This document shows, piece by piece, positions 45,877-55,268 of a DNA stretch of 64,000 bases (positions are counted from its first letter, which is position 1; every line of letters begins with the position of its first letter). The position numbers were made by a program, and so were the translations under genes. The notes below the pieces were generated by a model that saw only the letters and a program-made list of their open reading frames with translations, had not been told where the DNA came from and made no database searches. The stretch lies in the NCBI GenBank assembly GCA_044507695.1, contig JBIQJD010000003.1, positions 1-64,000 on the forward strand, read 5' to 3'. This DNA comes from JBIQJD01 sp044507695. Lineage in GTDB: Bacteria > Bacteroidota > Ignavibacteria > Ignavibacteriales > Ignavibacteriaceae.

Positions 45877-45907
45877 TTAATTAACCAAATCCGCATTATT
45901 ATCTTCA

Positions 45908-45938
45908 TTGATTAGCGCAGCGCATCTTTTTATCTTTG
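45908..45938 (+). promoter_or_regulatory. Bacteroidota-type promoter for the M48 protease operon
   Basis: TTG at 45908-45910, 20 bp, then TATCTTTG at 45931-45938 (exact TAnnTTTG). The ATG at 45944 follows so closely that the message would be leaderless or nearly so. Confidence 0.55.
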
Positions 45939-45943
45939 CATTC

Positions 45944-47080
45944 ATGGATTCAAAAAGATACAACAACATAAAATTGGCTGCAGGAATTTGCAAAGGAATT
46001 GCGGGCTTTATTCTGATCCTACTGTTTGTTTACAGCGGCTTTAGCCTGAAATTAGAATTTTATCTCAATCAATTTATTTCTAATGAGTATATTTTATTTC
46101 TCGCTTTTATTGCTGTTGTGGGATTAGTCTCTTCAATTCTTTTCTTTCCTTTGAATTTATACACAGATTTTATTCTTGAGCATAAATACAAATTATCAAA
46201 TCAAACTTTCTTTAAATACATAATTGAAAATCTGAAATCACTTGCAGTTGCCGTTGTAATTGGCGCACCGGTATTACTATTCTTTTATTTTGTACTTAAC
46301 AAGTTTGAACAGCTTTGGTGGCTGCCGTTTGCAATTGGTTTGTTTATCATTTCTGTAGTGCTCGCACGCATTGTCCCGATTTTAATTCTGCCTCTCTTTT
46401 ACAAAATAACTCCTCTGGAAGATGAAGATTTGAAAATCAGGATAAAATTATTGGCGGAAGATGCAGGAATTAATGTTGAGAATGTTTACAAGTTTGATAT
46501 GAGTAAGAATACTAAAAAAGCAAATGCTGCTTTTACCGGAATAGGAAAATCAAAGCGGATACTGCTTGGTGATACACTGCTTGAAAATTACAGCAATGAT
46601 GAAATTGAAACAGTGATTGCTCACGAACTCGGCCATTATAAGAAAAAACATATAATAAAAAATATCATAATCGGAACTGCATCAAGTTTCCTAACGCTTT
46701 TTCTTATCTCATACTTGTACAGCATTTCTATTGGCTGGTTTGAATTTAATTCCATAAAACAAATTTCAGCGCTGCCGTTATTGTCTTTATGGGGAATGTT
46801 AATCGGGCTTATACAATCTCCTTTGAGTAATATGCTTTCAAGAAAATATGAATATGAAGCGGACAGATATGCTGTTGAATCAACAGGTAAACCTGAAGCT
46901 TTCAAATCAACATTGCAAAAATTAACGGAGCAGAATTTAGGAGATAAAGATCCGCATCCTTTTGTTGAATGGTTCTTTTACAGTCATCCTTCAATAAAAA
47001 ACAGGATTGCGTCTATCGATAGGTTTATAAATGAATCAACCTTAACAGTTAAGAACGAGCTTAATCTAAAGGGAAATTAA
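45944..47080 (+). CDS. M48-family zinc metalloprotease (CAAX protease/Ste24-like)
   Basis: 378 residues from the ATG at 45944; the longer TTG start lies inside the promoter. Several membrane helices flank the zinc site: VIAHELGHYKKKH (HExxH, about 226-238) and a downstream Glu in YEYEADRYAVE (about 304-314). The overall plan is Ste24/HtpX-like, cutting membrane-associated or misfolded proteins at the inner membrane. It ends exactly where plsC begins. Confidence 0.9.
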   Translation: MDSKRYNNIKLAAGICKGIAGFILILLFVYSGFSLKLEFYLNQFISNEYILFLAFIAVVGLVSSILFFPLNLYTDFILEHKYKLSNQTFFKYIIENLKSLAVAVVIGAPVLLFFYFVLNKFEQLWWLPFAIGLFIISVVLARIVPILILPLFYKITPLEDEDLKIRIKLLAEDAGINVENVYKFDMSKNTKKANAAFTGIGKSKRILLGDTLLENYSNDEIETVIAHELGHYKKKHIIKNIIIGTASSFLTLFLISYLYSISIGWFEFNSIKQISALPLLSLWGMLIGLIQSPLSNMLSRKYEYEADRYAVESTGKPEAFKSTLQKLTEQNLGDKDPHPFVEWFFYSHPSIKNRIASIDRFINESTLTVKNELNLKGN

Positions 47081-47791
47081 TTGATATCATATATTAAGCT
47101 GCTGTTCATAGTAATTCACACAATCATTTGCTCAATTTTTGCGCTGCTGTTCAGTCTTGATAAATCACACAAGCTGTATATCTGGCTTTCTAAAATTTTT
47201 AGTAAAGGTATTTTACTGATCAGTGGAATTAAGTTGCAAGTTTCAGGACTTGAAAATATTAATAAAAATGATGTTTATATTTTTGCATCTAATCATGCAA
47301 GCCAATTTGATATTCCGGTTCTTCAGTATGCAATTCCAAACAGATTCAGTATTGTGTTTAAAAAGGAATTGGCAAAAATTCCTCTCTTCGGCTGGCAATT
47401 GAAGACAGGACCATACATAATGATTGACAGGCAGAATGCAGAAAGTGCAATTAAAAGTATTGAAGAAGCTAAAAAGAAAATGACTGAAAAAAATTTATCA
47501 GCCGCAATATTTCCCGAAGGTACCAGAAGTCCCGATGGAAATGTTCAGTCATTCAAGCGCGGCGCTTTTTATCTGGCATCACGGGTTGGTTATCCCGTTG
47601 TTCCCGTTACTATTTCAGGCTCTGACAAAATTCTGCCGAAAGGAAAATTTAAAATCAAAAGCGGTACAATCAAGGTTCATTTTGATAAACCAATATCAAC
47701 TGAGAATATTTCTGCCCGTGCAGATGAACTTGCTTTAATGGAAAAAGTGCGGGAAGTTATAATTCAAAATTTAGAAAAAGGAGTTAGCTGA
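47081..47791 (+). CDS. plsC: 1-acyl-sn-glycerol-3-phosphate acyltransferase
   Basis: 236 residues; TTG start immediately after the previous stop with AAAGGGAAA upstream. Acyltransferase motifs NHASQFD (HX4D, about 70-76), KKELAKIPLFGW, FPEGTRSPDG (about 146-155) and PVVPVTISG. It adds the second acyl chain in phospholipid synthesis at the inner membrane. The stop overlaps the gatC start. Confidence 0.88.
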   Translation: MISYIKLLFIVIHTIICSIFALLFSLDKSHKLYIWLSKIFSKGILLISGIKLQVSGLENINKNDVYIFASNHASQFDIPVLQYAIPNRFSIVFKKELAKIPLFGWQLKTGPYIMIDRQNAESAIKSIEEAKKKMTEKNLSAAIFPEGTRSPDGNVQSFKRGAFYLASRVGYPVVPVTISGSDKILPKGKFKIKSGTIKVHFDKPISTENISARADELALMEKVREVIIQNLEKGVS

Positions 47792-48084
47792 TGTCTGTAA
47801 CTAAAAAAGATGTTGAACACATTGCTGAGTTAGCACGATTAAAATTTACAGAACAGGAACTTGAAAATTTTACCCACGATATGAATGAAATATTATCCTA
47901 CGTTGAAAAATTAAATGAACTTGATACAGAAAAAGTTGAACCGCTTTCTCATCCTGTGGAGGGTATAAATGCTTTCAGGGAAGATGTGGTTAAACCTTCC
48001 ACAAGCACGGAAGATGCATTGAAAAATGCTCCGGCCAAAGATGATCAGTTTTTCAAAGTGCCGAAAGTTATCGGCGGAGAATAA
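47791..48084 (+). CDS. gatC: Asp/Glu-tRNA amidotransferase subunit C
   Basis: 97 residues, the complete GatC family: VTKKDVEHIAELARLKFTEQELENF at the start, MNEILSYVEKLNELDTE, and the conserved LREDVV-like FREDVV near the end. It stabilises GatA in the GatCAB complex, which makes Gln-tRNA or Asn-tRNA by transamidation. gatA and gatB are not in the window. TGATG coupling to plsC. Confidence 0.93.
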   Translation: MSVTKKDVEHIAELARLKFTEQELENFTHDMNEILSYVEKLNELDTEKVEPLSHPVEGINAFREDVVKPSTSTEDALKNAPAKDDQFFKVPKVIGGE

Positions 48085-48126
48085 TTTTTTCAACAATGGG
48101 TTCACACCAGTAAAGAAAATTTATAA

Positions 48127-48891
48127 ATGATATTAGGAATAATTCCTGCCCGTTTTGCTTCAACAAGACTGCTTGGAAAGCCGCTTGCTGATATTGGCGG
48201 AAAACCGATGATTCAGCATACATATGAAAGTTCACTAAAATCAAAACTGATTAATAAAGTTATTATTGCAGTTGATGATGAAAAGATTTTTCAGGTTTGT
48301 AAAAATTTTGGTGCCAATGTTGTTCTTACTCCAAAAAATATTGCAACGGGATCAGACCGGATTGCATACGCTGCAAAAGATTTCCCTGATGCAGATATCA
48401 TTGTTAATATCCAGGGAGATGAACCGTTCATAAAAGGAGCAATGATTGATCAGGCAATTGAGCCGTTATTGTTTGATAAAAATGTTAACGTTTCAACGCT
48501 TGCAAAAAAAGTTGAAGATATAGAAGAGTTTAAATCTCCGTCAATTCCAAAAGTAGTTTTTGATTATAATAATTTTGCAATGTACTTCTCACGTTATCCT
48601 ATTCCGTTTGTAAGAGATGCAAAAACAAATCTTGAACGGCTGCACAAAGGAGAAATTTATAAACACATCGGGCTTTATGTTTACAGAAGAGACGCATTGT
48701 ACAGGTTCACCGAATTAAAACCAACAGATCTTGAACAAACAGAAAAACTGGAACAGTTGAGAATGCTTGAGAATGGATTTAAAATTAAAATTGTTGTTAC
48801 TGAATTTGATAACCTCGCTGTTGATACTCCTGAAGATCTTGAGAGAGCAAGGAAATATTATTCATCATTGAAAAAGAAAAAAAAACATTAA
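48127..48891 (+). CDS. kdsB: 3-deoxy-manno-octulosonate cytidylyltransferase (CMP-KDO synthetase)
   Basis: 254 residues with IIPARFASTRLLGKPLADIGGKPM at the N-terminus (nucleotide-binding loop), NIQGDEPFI (about 97-105), YFSRYPIPF and KHIGLYVYR. It activates KDO with CTP for lipid A core synthesis, which indicates a Gram-negative envelope. It ends in a Lys-rich tail. No other LPS gene adjoins it. Confidence 0.95.
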   Translation: MILGIIPARFASTRLLGKPLADIGGKPMIQHTYESSLKSKLINKVIIAVDDEKIFQVCKNFGANVVLTPKNIATGSDRIAYAAKDFPDADIIVNIQGDEPFIKGAMIDQAIEPLLFDKNVNVSTLAKKVEDIEEFKSPSIPKVVFDYNNFAMYFSRYPIPFVRDAKTNLERLHKGEIYKHIGLYVYRRDALYRFTELKPTDLEQTEKLEQLRMLENGFKIKIVVTEFDNLAVDTPEDLERARKYYSSLKKKKKH

Positions 48892-48919
48892 TGTTATTCA
48901 ATCAAAAAAATAATTGAAA

Positions 48920-49879
48920 ATGAAAATTCCAAAAAAATTATTTGCAGCAAATACTCCTACCCCTGTTCAAACTTTAAGTTATGAGGGAAGAAAGTTTTTA
49001 ATTAAAAGGGATGATCTGACTGGAGCAGAGTTATCAGGAAATAAAATCAGGAAGCTGGAATATCTCATTTATCAGACAAAAAAAGAAAAAGCAGATTACA
49101 TTTTCACTTCGGGAGGATTGCAATCTAATCATGCAAGAGCAACCGCTATTTGCGCTGCTCGTGAAGGAATCAAAACAAAATTATTCCTTTGGGGAAAAAA
49201 TACTTCAAGTCCGGTTGGTAATCTCTTTCTTGATAAATTCATCGGCGCAGAGATTCAGTATCTGACCAAAAAAGAAAATGAAAATGTAAATCAATTAATG
49301 TATTCCGAGCGGCAGAAATATTTATCAAAAGGAAAGCAAGTTTATGTGATCCCTGAAGGCGGTTCTACTACGCTTGGAATTTGGGGATACATTTCATTCG
49401 TTGAAGAATTAAAAAATCAAATTGATCTGAATAAAATTAAAGGGATTTTTGCCGCATGTGGTTCAGGCGGAACCGCAGCAGGTCTTTTAGCCGGACTCGC
49501 TTTGCACAATTTCCAAACAAAAGTATTTGCTGTAAATGTACTTTATCCTGAATCAGTAATCAGGAAAAAAATTCTCAATCTTGCTGAAGGCGCTGCTCTT
49601 GATTACAACCTGAATATTAATTTGAACGAAGACCGGCTGCAGATTGTTGATGGTTATTCTGAAGAAGGATATGAAAATATTTCTGCGGATAAACTCAAAC
49701 TCATTAAAGATTTTGCAAGGAGCACCGGAATTATTTTCGATCCTGCTTATACCGGGAAAGCATTCACAGCGTACTATGAAAAAATATTAACTCAAAATAA
49801 AGGCAGGGATTATCTTTTTATTCACACAGGTGGATTATTTGGAGTTTTTGGAAAGAAGACACAATATCTTTCTGCTTAA
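48920..49879 (+). CDS. PLP-dependent D-cysteine desulfhydrase/ACC deaminase family
   Basis: 319 residues from the ATG at 48920 (a TTG six bases upstream is in frame). Type II PLP fold: the catalytic Lys lies in LSGNKIRKLEYL (about 40-51), SGGLQSNHARA (about 73-83) binds the carboxylate, and AACGSGGTAAGLLAG (about 184-198) is the phosphate loop. Members deaminate D-cysteine, 1-aminocyclopropane-1-carboxylate or related amino acids; the substrate is not decided by motifs alone. Confidence 0.87.
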   Translation: MKIPKKLFAANTPTPVQTLSYEGRKFLIKRDDLTGAELSGNKIRKLEYLIYQTKKEKADYIFTSGGLQSNHARATAICAAREGIKTKLFLWGKNTSSPVGNLFLDKFIGAEIQYLTKKENENVNQLMYSERQKYLSKGKQVYVIPEGGSTTLGIWGYISFVEELKNQIDLNKIKGIFAACGSGGTAAGLLAGLALHNFQTKVFAVNVLYPESVIRKKILNLAEGAALDYNLNINLNEDRLQIVDGYSEEGYENISADKLKLIKDFARSTGIIFDPAYTGKAFTAYYEKILTQNKGRDYLFIHTGGLFGVFGKKTQYLSA

Positions 49880-49937
49880 TCATTTATCTGATCAGTGTCT
49901 TTGCCAAACTGTATATTGAAGCTTATCTTATATTTAT

Positions 49938-50351
49938 ATGAATTGTATTTTTTGTGAAATTGCTGCACATCATGCATCAGCGGAAATATTATTTGAATCT
50001 GAGAATGTGATTTCTTTTCTTGATATAAATCCTGTTAATTACGGGCATGCACTTGTTATTCCTAAAAATCATTATGAAGTTTTTGCGGATGTTCCTCAAC
50101 ATGAATTTGATGAATTGATGTATGCCGTTCAGAAAATTTTTGAAGCAGTTAAAATTAGTTTGAATGCCGATGGAATAAACATTGTCTCAAATAATGGAAG
50201 AGCAGCAGGGCAATCAGTGTTTCATTTTCATTTTCATATTATTCCGCGTTTTGATAATGATAATTTCAAAATAAACCTGAATTTGAAAAGATACCAAAAT
50301 GGTTTGATGAAAGAATTTGCAGATAAAATCAGATCTAAGATTATTTCATAA
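49938..50351 (+). CDS. HIT-family nucleotide hydrolase
   Basis: 137 residues with an N-terminal zinc-like CIFCEIA and the catalytic His triad in HFHFHIIPR (about residues 94-102), preceded by NGRAAGQSVFH. HIT proteins hydrolyse nucleotide phosphoramidates or dinucleotides such as Ap4A/AMP conjugates in the cytoplasm. Length and motif order are standard. Confidence 0.92.
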   Translation: MNCIFCEIAAHHASAEILFESENVISFLDINPVNYGHALVIPKNHYEVFADVPQHEFDELMYAVQKIFEAVKISLNADGINIVSNNGRAAGQSVFHFHFHIIPRFDNDNFKINLNLKRYQNGLMKEFADKIRSKIIS

Positions 50352-50377
50352 ATCTCAAAAAGATTAAGGAAATTTTT

Positions 50378-50785
50378 ATGGAAAAAAAGATAAGGGTGTT
50401 AGTTGCAAAAGCCGGATTAGATGGACATGACCGTGGTGCTAAAGTAATAGCTGCTGCGCTGCGTGATGCCGGTATGGAAGTAATTTACACAGGTCTGCGC
50501 CAAACTCCTGAAATGATTGTTGAAGCAGCAATTCAGGAAGATGTTGATGTAATCGGAATTAGTATTTTATCCGGCGCACACATGACCATTTTTCCGAAGA
50601 TTAAAAAACTTCTCGAGGAAAAAGGAATAAATGATATCCTGCTTACCGGCGGTGGAATTATACCCGAAGAAGATATTAAGTCATTAAAACAAATTGGAGT
50701 TGGTGAGTTGTTTACACCTGGAGCACCAACAAGTGCAATTGCAGATTATATTAAAAAGTGGTGCCAGGCTCATCCAAGAAATTAA
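50378..50785 (+). CDS. Stand-alone B12-binding domain protein (methylmalonyl-CoA mutase C-terminal type)
   Basis: 135 residues, all of it a cobalamin-binding domain: RVLVAKAGLDGHDRGAKVIA (about 5-24) contains DxHxxG, and SILSGAHMTIFPKI plus LLTGGGIIPEEDI follow. This matches the small B12 subunit of split methylmalonyl-CoA or related acyl-CoA mutases. No catalytic subunit is near, so it must work with one encoded elsewhere. The 3' end overlaps the convergent HAD gene by 35 bases. Confidence 0.85.
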   Translation: MEKKIRVLVAKAGLDGHDRGAKVIAAALRDAGMEVIYTGLRQTPEMIVEAAIQEDVDVIGISILSGAHMTIFPKIKKLLEEKGINDILLTGGGIIPEEDIKSLKQIGVGELFTPGAPTSAIADYIKKWCQAHPRN

Positions 50786-51413
50786 TCAGTTCATCTATTG
50801 AATTTAAAACCGGTACGCCGCATGATAGTAATCTTTCTCTGCTTTGATGTCCATTGCAAATCAAAATTGATTCAGCACCGATTTCATGCGCAACTTCATA
50901 ATCATGGATAGTATCACCAATCATAACAATCTCATTTTTATTAAGCCCGATCTTTTTAATTAATTCTTTTCCAATTTCAATTTTACTAGTTGCATAGATA
51001 TGATCTAACCCGGTTATAAAACTGAAAAATTCATTTATGCCGTGAAGAGTTACAATTTCTACCAATGTATCATGAGGATAGGCGGAAAGAATTGATTGTG
51101 AAATTCCCTTGTGATGAATTTTTCCCAGAATATTGCGCACACCCTTAAAAAGCACAGCAGATGATTTATTCTTCTCATATTCTTGCATCCATTCAGAACC
51201 TAATGTTTCAAATGAATGAACTTCAAGATCTAATCCTGCTTTTATGTAATAATCTCTTACCGGGAAAGTAAAAATATCCCGGTACTGCTCCTGAGAAATT
51301 TTATTTAGATTTTTACTGGTGAGAATGAGATTGATTATATCAACGCAAAGATTAACATCATCTAAAAGCGTTCCGTTCCAATCCCATATAATATGTTTGT
51401 ATTTTGAAATCAT
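50751..51413 (-). CDS. HAD-superfamily hydrolase (subfamily IA)
   Basis: 220 residues. WDWNGTLLDD (motif I with Asp nucleophile, about 10-19), SILSAYPHD (motif II) and MIGDTIHDYEVAHEIGA (motif IV, about 160-176). A small cap lies between. A phosphatase for a small metabolite is likely. Convergent with the B12-domain gene with a 35-base overlap of the two 3' ends. Confidence 0.85.
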   Translation of the reverse strand: MISKYKHIIWDWNGTLLDDVNLCVDIINLILTSKNLNKISQEQYRDIFTFPVRDYYIKAGLDLEVHSFETLGSEWMQEYEKNKSSAVLFKGVRNILGKIHHKGISQSILSAYPHDTLVEIVTLHGINEFFSFITGLDHIYATSKIEIGKELIKKIGLNKNEIVMIGDTIHDYEVAHEIGAESILICNGHQSRERLLSCGVPVLNSIDELINFLDEPGTTF

Positions 51414-51643
51414 TTAGTTTGAGTTAATTGAAGAGCAAAAATAAATAATTCACTTCATTTTTGTGGACAGGCAGTAATAAAAATTTTAACTATTTTATCC
51501 TGCTCATGATGCTTATCAATACAAATAAAGAATGGCCGCAATATCTTCTGAAAAAGAAGGAATGAAGAATTAATTAGGAAAATTTGTTTTTCAGGAGTTA
51601 TATTATGAAAAACTTTTATCCTAAACATTAAAAGGAGAGGGCT

Positions 51644-52081
51644 ATGAAAGCTACAGTTAGAAGAATGTTACAGGAAAAGGGTAACCAGATTTGGTATGTT
51701 GCACCGGAAAGTACTGTGTACGATGCATTGAAACTTATGGCTGAAAAAGAAATAGGTGCTCTTTTAGTTATGGATGGTGATGAGCTTGCAGGAATTTTTT
51801 CTGAACGTGATTATGCCCGTAAAGTTGTTTTAAAAGGAAAATCTTCACGTGATACTGCCGTGAAAGAAGTTATGTCTCCAAAAATTTATTACGTCTCTCC
51901 ACAATACACCGCGGAAGAATGCATGTCGTTGATGCTTGATAAACGGATTCGGCATTTGCCTGTTTATGAAAACCAAAAACTGATTGGAATTGTTTCAATT
52001 GGTGATGTGGTTAAAGCTGTAATAGACGGCAAGGATTGGGAAATAACTGAGCTTGCAAATTATATTACCGGCAGCAGATAA
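51644..52081 (+). CDS. Tandem-CBS-domain protein
   Basis: 145 residues made of two CBS domains (about 8-65, including FSERDYARKVVLKGK, and 75-135, including RIRHLPVYENQKLIGIVSIGDVVKAVI). Such proteins bind AMP, ATP or S-adenosyl compounds and act as energy sensors. An excellent AAAGGAGAGGG site precedes the ATG. It stands alone with about 230 bp upstream. Confidence 0.9.
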   Translation: MKATVRRMLQEKGNQIWYVAPESTVYDALKLMAEKEIGALLVMDGDELAGIFSERDYARKVVLKGKSSRDTAVKEVMSPKIYYVSPQYTAEECMSLMLDKRIRHLPVYENQKLIGIVSIGDVVKAVIDGKDWEITELANYITGSR

Positions 52082-52154
52082 TTTTTCATCCATGATAAAT
52101 TATATCTCAATTCAAAATAAATTTCTTTTCTATATTTTAAATAAAAATTGAGAT

Positions 52155-53081
52155 ATGAAAAAGTTATTCTATCTGCTTGTTATAACTGCTGCATTTAATT
52201 TTTATAGATGTTCTGTAAATGATCAGGTTACACGGAGCGGGGAGGAGGAATACTCCGCAGGAAATTATGATGATGCAATAAAAAAAATTACAGAAGCGCT
52301 TGAGAAAAATCCGGAAGAACCTGAACTGCTTTATAACCGCGCCCGTGCATTCAGCCGTATTGGTGAACATCAGTGTGCAATTAAAGATTTTACATCTGCA
52401 ATTAACGTTAAGAAAAGTTATACCGCTGCTTACCATAACCGCGGATTGGAATATCTTCAGATTGAAAATTATAAAAATGCAAAGGAAGATTTTTTAAACG
52501 CACTTAAAAATGATCCCCAGAATCCGCAGTTGTATTTTAATCTTGGTTATACAAATTCACAGCTTGAAAATTATGATGAAGCTTTAGATGCTTATTCCAA
52601 AGCGCTGGAAATTTATCCGGAATATATTGAAGCGTTGATCAATCGTGCAAATTTAAGAGCCGATCTTGAAGATCATGAAGGAGCAATTTATGATTACACT
52701 ATAGCACTTAAAATTGATTCAATGAATACAGAAGCATATTTCAGCCGTGGATACTCAGAAGGCATGCTGGGCGGCTATGTGGAAGCAATTGATGATTTTA
52801 CAAAAGTGATTGAACTTGAACCGGATTATCTTGATGCTTATTTCATTCGGGGAGATACTTACAGAATTTTAAAAGAATTTAATAAATCTTTAAATGATTA
52901 TAACTCAGTTCTGAAACTCGATTCACTAAATGGTAAAGCATACTTTAAACGGGGAATGGCTGAGTTGGAACTGAAGAAAAATAAAGATGCATGCGCGGAT
53001 TTGGTTAAAGCCGGCAAACTGGGTTATGTGGATGCTTATGAACAAATTCAAAAGCACTGCGTAAAGAAGAAGAAGAAATAA
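52155..53081 (+). CDS. TPR-repeat protein, probably membrane-anchored
   Basis: 308 residues. The N-terminal hydrophobic stretch ends NFYRCS, possibly a poor lipobox. About seven TPR units follow (for example YTAAYHNRGLEYLQIENYKNAKEDFLNAL and EYIEALINRANLRADLEDHEGAIYDYT), then a Lys-rich end. Probably an envelope protein-interaction module. No partner is evident in the neighbourhood. Confidence 0.8.
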   Translation: MKKLFYLLVITAAFNFYRCSVNDQVTRSGEEEYSAGNYDDAIKKITEALEKNPEEPELLYNRARAFSRIGEHQCAIKDFTSAINVKKSYTAAYHNRGLEYLQIENYKNAKEDFLNALKNDPQNPQLYFNLGYTNSQLENYDEALDAYSKALEIYPEYIEALINRANLRADLEDHEGAIYDYTIALKIDSMNTEAYFSRGYSEGMLGGYVEAIDDFTKVIELEPDYLDAYFIRGDTYRILKEFNKSLNDYNSVLKLDSLNGKAYFKRGMAELELKKNKDACADLVKAGKLGYVDAYEQIQKHCVKKKKK

Positions 53082-53100
53082 TTACAAAGTTTTAGACTAT

Positions 53101-53235
53101 CTAATCAGTGCTTTCATCATCTGTTGTTCTTCCGTAACCGGTCTCCTCATTCTCACCGCGCTTTTTACTTTTATCAGTGTTTTTTTGTTCTTCTGTTGGA
53201 TGATCCTGCTTTGATTGCTCTTTTTCATTGCTCAT
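53101..53235 (-). CDS. Small acidic hydrophilic protein (44 residues)
   Basis: Minus-strand frame of 45 codons reading MSNEKEQSKQDHPTEEQ to TTDDESTD. It has AAGGA six to seven bases before the ATG (on the minus strand, AAAAAAGGATTAGTTATG). It is entirely charged and polar with no hydrophobic core, so it is probably disordered. The clean ribosome-binding site and codon use like the neighbours argue that it is real. No family recognised. Confidence 0.55.
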   Translation of the reverse strand: MSNEKEQSKQDHPTEEQKNTDKSKKRGENEETGYGRTTDDESTD

Positions 53236-53313
53236 AACTAATCCTTTTTTATGCAATAAAAGAAAAGATCAGAAAATGAAAATTGATAGAGAGTACAATG
53301 AAATTCTTAGAAA

Positions 53314-53580
53314 TTATGTTGTTATATCTTCAACCTGTGCTGGTTTGAATCTAAAATCAAAGTAATAAAAATGATCATCCTCCTTTTTTGCATTTTCTTT
53401 TGAAAGGAAGAACTTTTCAACTTTTGATTTATCGCCATTTGCATAATATGGCAGATATAAACCTTCCTCCATATAATACTTTGGAAGTCTTATTTGCTTA
53501 TGTGTAACAAGAAAAGCCATATCAAGCATAACTTTTCTGGTGCCTTTATTTGTTTCTTTGCGTGCGTAGATTGGTTTCAT
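53314..53580 (-). CDS. Hypothetical 88-residue protein
   Basis: From the ATG at 53580 (MKPIYARKETNKGTRKV) to VEDITT. The open frame extends 30 codons further up but that part looks non-coding. The protein is basic at the start and aromatic in the middle (KYYMEEGLYLPYYANGDKSKVEKFFLS), and the pattern suggests a small alpha/beta fold. No family is recognised. It lies downstream of the MoxR/VWA pair and on the same strand. Confidence 0.5.
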   Translation of the reverse strand: MKPIYARKETNKGTRKVMLDMAFLVTHKQIRLPKYYMEEGLYLPYYANGDKSKVEKFFLSKENAKKEDDHFYYFDFRFKPAQVEDITT

Positions 53581-53688
53581 ATTCAGAAAATTTTTTGCAC
53601 AAAAATTAATGAATATAGTATGGTAAAGCAAAGTTAATGAAGAAGCTGAACAAGCAATTATGTTCAGCAATAATTAAGAAATGATTTC

Positions 53689-55200
53689 TCACCTGTAAAA
53701 ACCCTGATCAAGATTTTCATCATCTTCATCTTCTTCCGATGACATTGTAAACATTGAACTAAGCATATCTTTAAACTGCACACCATATTCAAGTCTGAAT
53801 TTGCTTAGCAGTGAATATTCAGATAATCCATGGAGCATAAATTCCATCAGCAAAAGCTGCGTGTGAGAATCTGCTTTGGGCTGATATTTTTTAACTAACT
53901 CTTTTAATCCCGGAACACCATTCAAAATTTTTGCGTACTCAGAATCAGGAATTGTTGTGAGAATATCAACATGATTTCCTTTACTGAACCAGTTGGTTAT
54001 AGTTTGATATGGATTTATATCCTGAGTTTTCTTCAGTTTATCAGGAGTTGGGAAATAATTTTCAAACAAAGTTTTAATTGCTTTGCCGATTAAAATATGA
54101 GCAACCTTTGCCGGGCCTTCCTGTTCACCTTCATATACAAGCTCAATCTTTCCGGTGATAGATGGGATGATACCGTAAATATCAGAAACTCTTAAATGAG
54201 TTTTTGATTCATTATTAATAATTAGCCTGCGTTCGGCAGTGCTTATCAAATTTTCAAAAGCCGAAATTGTTAATCGTGCAGATACGCCGCTTTTATGATC
54301 AATATATTCACTATGCCGGGCTTCAAACGCAACCTGTTCAATAAGATTTTCCAGCAGTTCATTTGAGATTACAGCATTTTTTTGTTCTGCTGTAATAAGT
54401 GCTTCCTGCTGTGTTATTTGTTTGGAGATTTCAACTGTCTTTGGATAATGCGTTAAAATTTGTGAATCAATTCTATCTTTAAGCGGAGTAACGATTGAAC
54501 CTCTGTTTGTGTAATCTTCAGGATTTGCAGTGAAGACAAATTGGATATCAAGCGGAAGCCTGATTTTAAATCCTCTTATTTGTATATCACTTTCCTGAAG
54601 TATATTAAACAGCGCAACCTGAATTCTTGCCTGCAAATCCGGTAATTCATTTATAACAAAAATAGAGCGGTGTGAACGCGGAATTAAGCCAAAATGTATT
54701 ACTCTTTCATCTGAGTAGGGAAGTTTAAGTGATGCAGCTTTTATCGGATCAACATCCCCGATAAGATCAGCAACAGAAACATCGGGCGTAGCAAGCTTTT
54801 CAGCATATCTTTCTGATCTGTGCATCCAGCGGATTTTTGTTTCATCACCTTGTTCAGCTATTATATCTTTAGCCATTCTTGAAAGCGGATGAAATGGATC
54901 ATCATTTAGTTCACTTCCATCAACAACCGGTGTGTATTCATCAAGAAGATTAATTAATAACCGTGCAATTTTAGATTTTGCCTGTCCGCGCAATCCTAAA
55001 AGAATAATATTATGCCTTGATAAAATTGCAGTTTGAATATCCGGAATAACCGTATCATCATATCCAAGTATTCCGTTAAATGGATTTTCCCCATTCCTTA
55101 ATGCAGCAATAAGGTTATCTCTTAACTCATCTTTGATTGATTTTGATTTGTAATTAGTTCTCTTTAAATCACCAAGTGTTTTTATTTTTTGAATGTTCAT
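53689..55200 (-). CDS. AAA+ ATPase of the magnesium chelatase ChlI/MoxR type
   Basis: 503 residues. Walker A variant LGLRGQAKSKIARLL (about 68-82), Walker B region FVINELPDLQARIQVALFNILQE (about 177-199), sensor TANPEDYTNRG and an arginine-finger region. Its neighbour in the same direction is a VWA protein, so the two form an ATPase-VWA pair like ChlI/ChlD or MoxR partners, probably with a chaperone role rather than chlorophyll synthesis (no other tetrapyrrole genes here). C-terminal acidic tail. Confidence 0.85.
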   Translation of the reverse strand: MNIQKIKTLGDLKRTNYKSKSIKDELRDNLIAALRNGENPFNGILGYDDTVIPDIQTAILSRHNIILLGLRGQAKSKIARLLINLLDEYTPVVDGSELNDDPFHPLSRMAKDIIAEQGDETKIRWMHRSERYAEKLATPDVSVADLIGDVDPIKAASLKLPYSDERVIHFGLIPRSHRSIFVINELPDLQARIQVALFNILQESDIQIRGFKIRLPLDIQFVFTANPEDYTNRGSIVTPLKDRIDSQILTHYPKTVEISKQITQQEALITAEQKNAVISNELLENLIEQVAFEARHSEYIDHKSGVSARLTISAFENLISTAERRLIINNESKTHLRVSDIYGIIPSITGKIELVYEGEQEGPAKVAHILIGKAIKTLFENYFPTPDKLKKTQDINPYQTITNWFSKGNHVDILTTIPDSEYAKILNGVPGLKELVKKYQPKADSHTQLLLMEFMLHGLSEYSLLSKFRLEYGVQFKDMLSSMFTMSSEEDEDDENLDQGFYR

Positions 55201-55268
55201 CTGCTATCCTTAAAATTTGTGATTGAACAGCAAAACTTTTCAACTTCATTTTTCTTATATAAGAAAAA

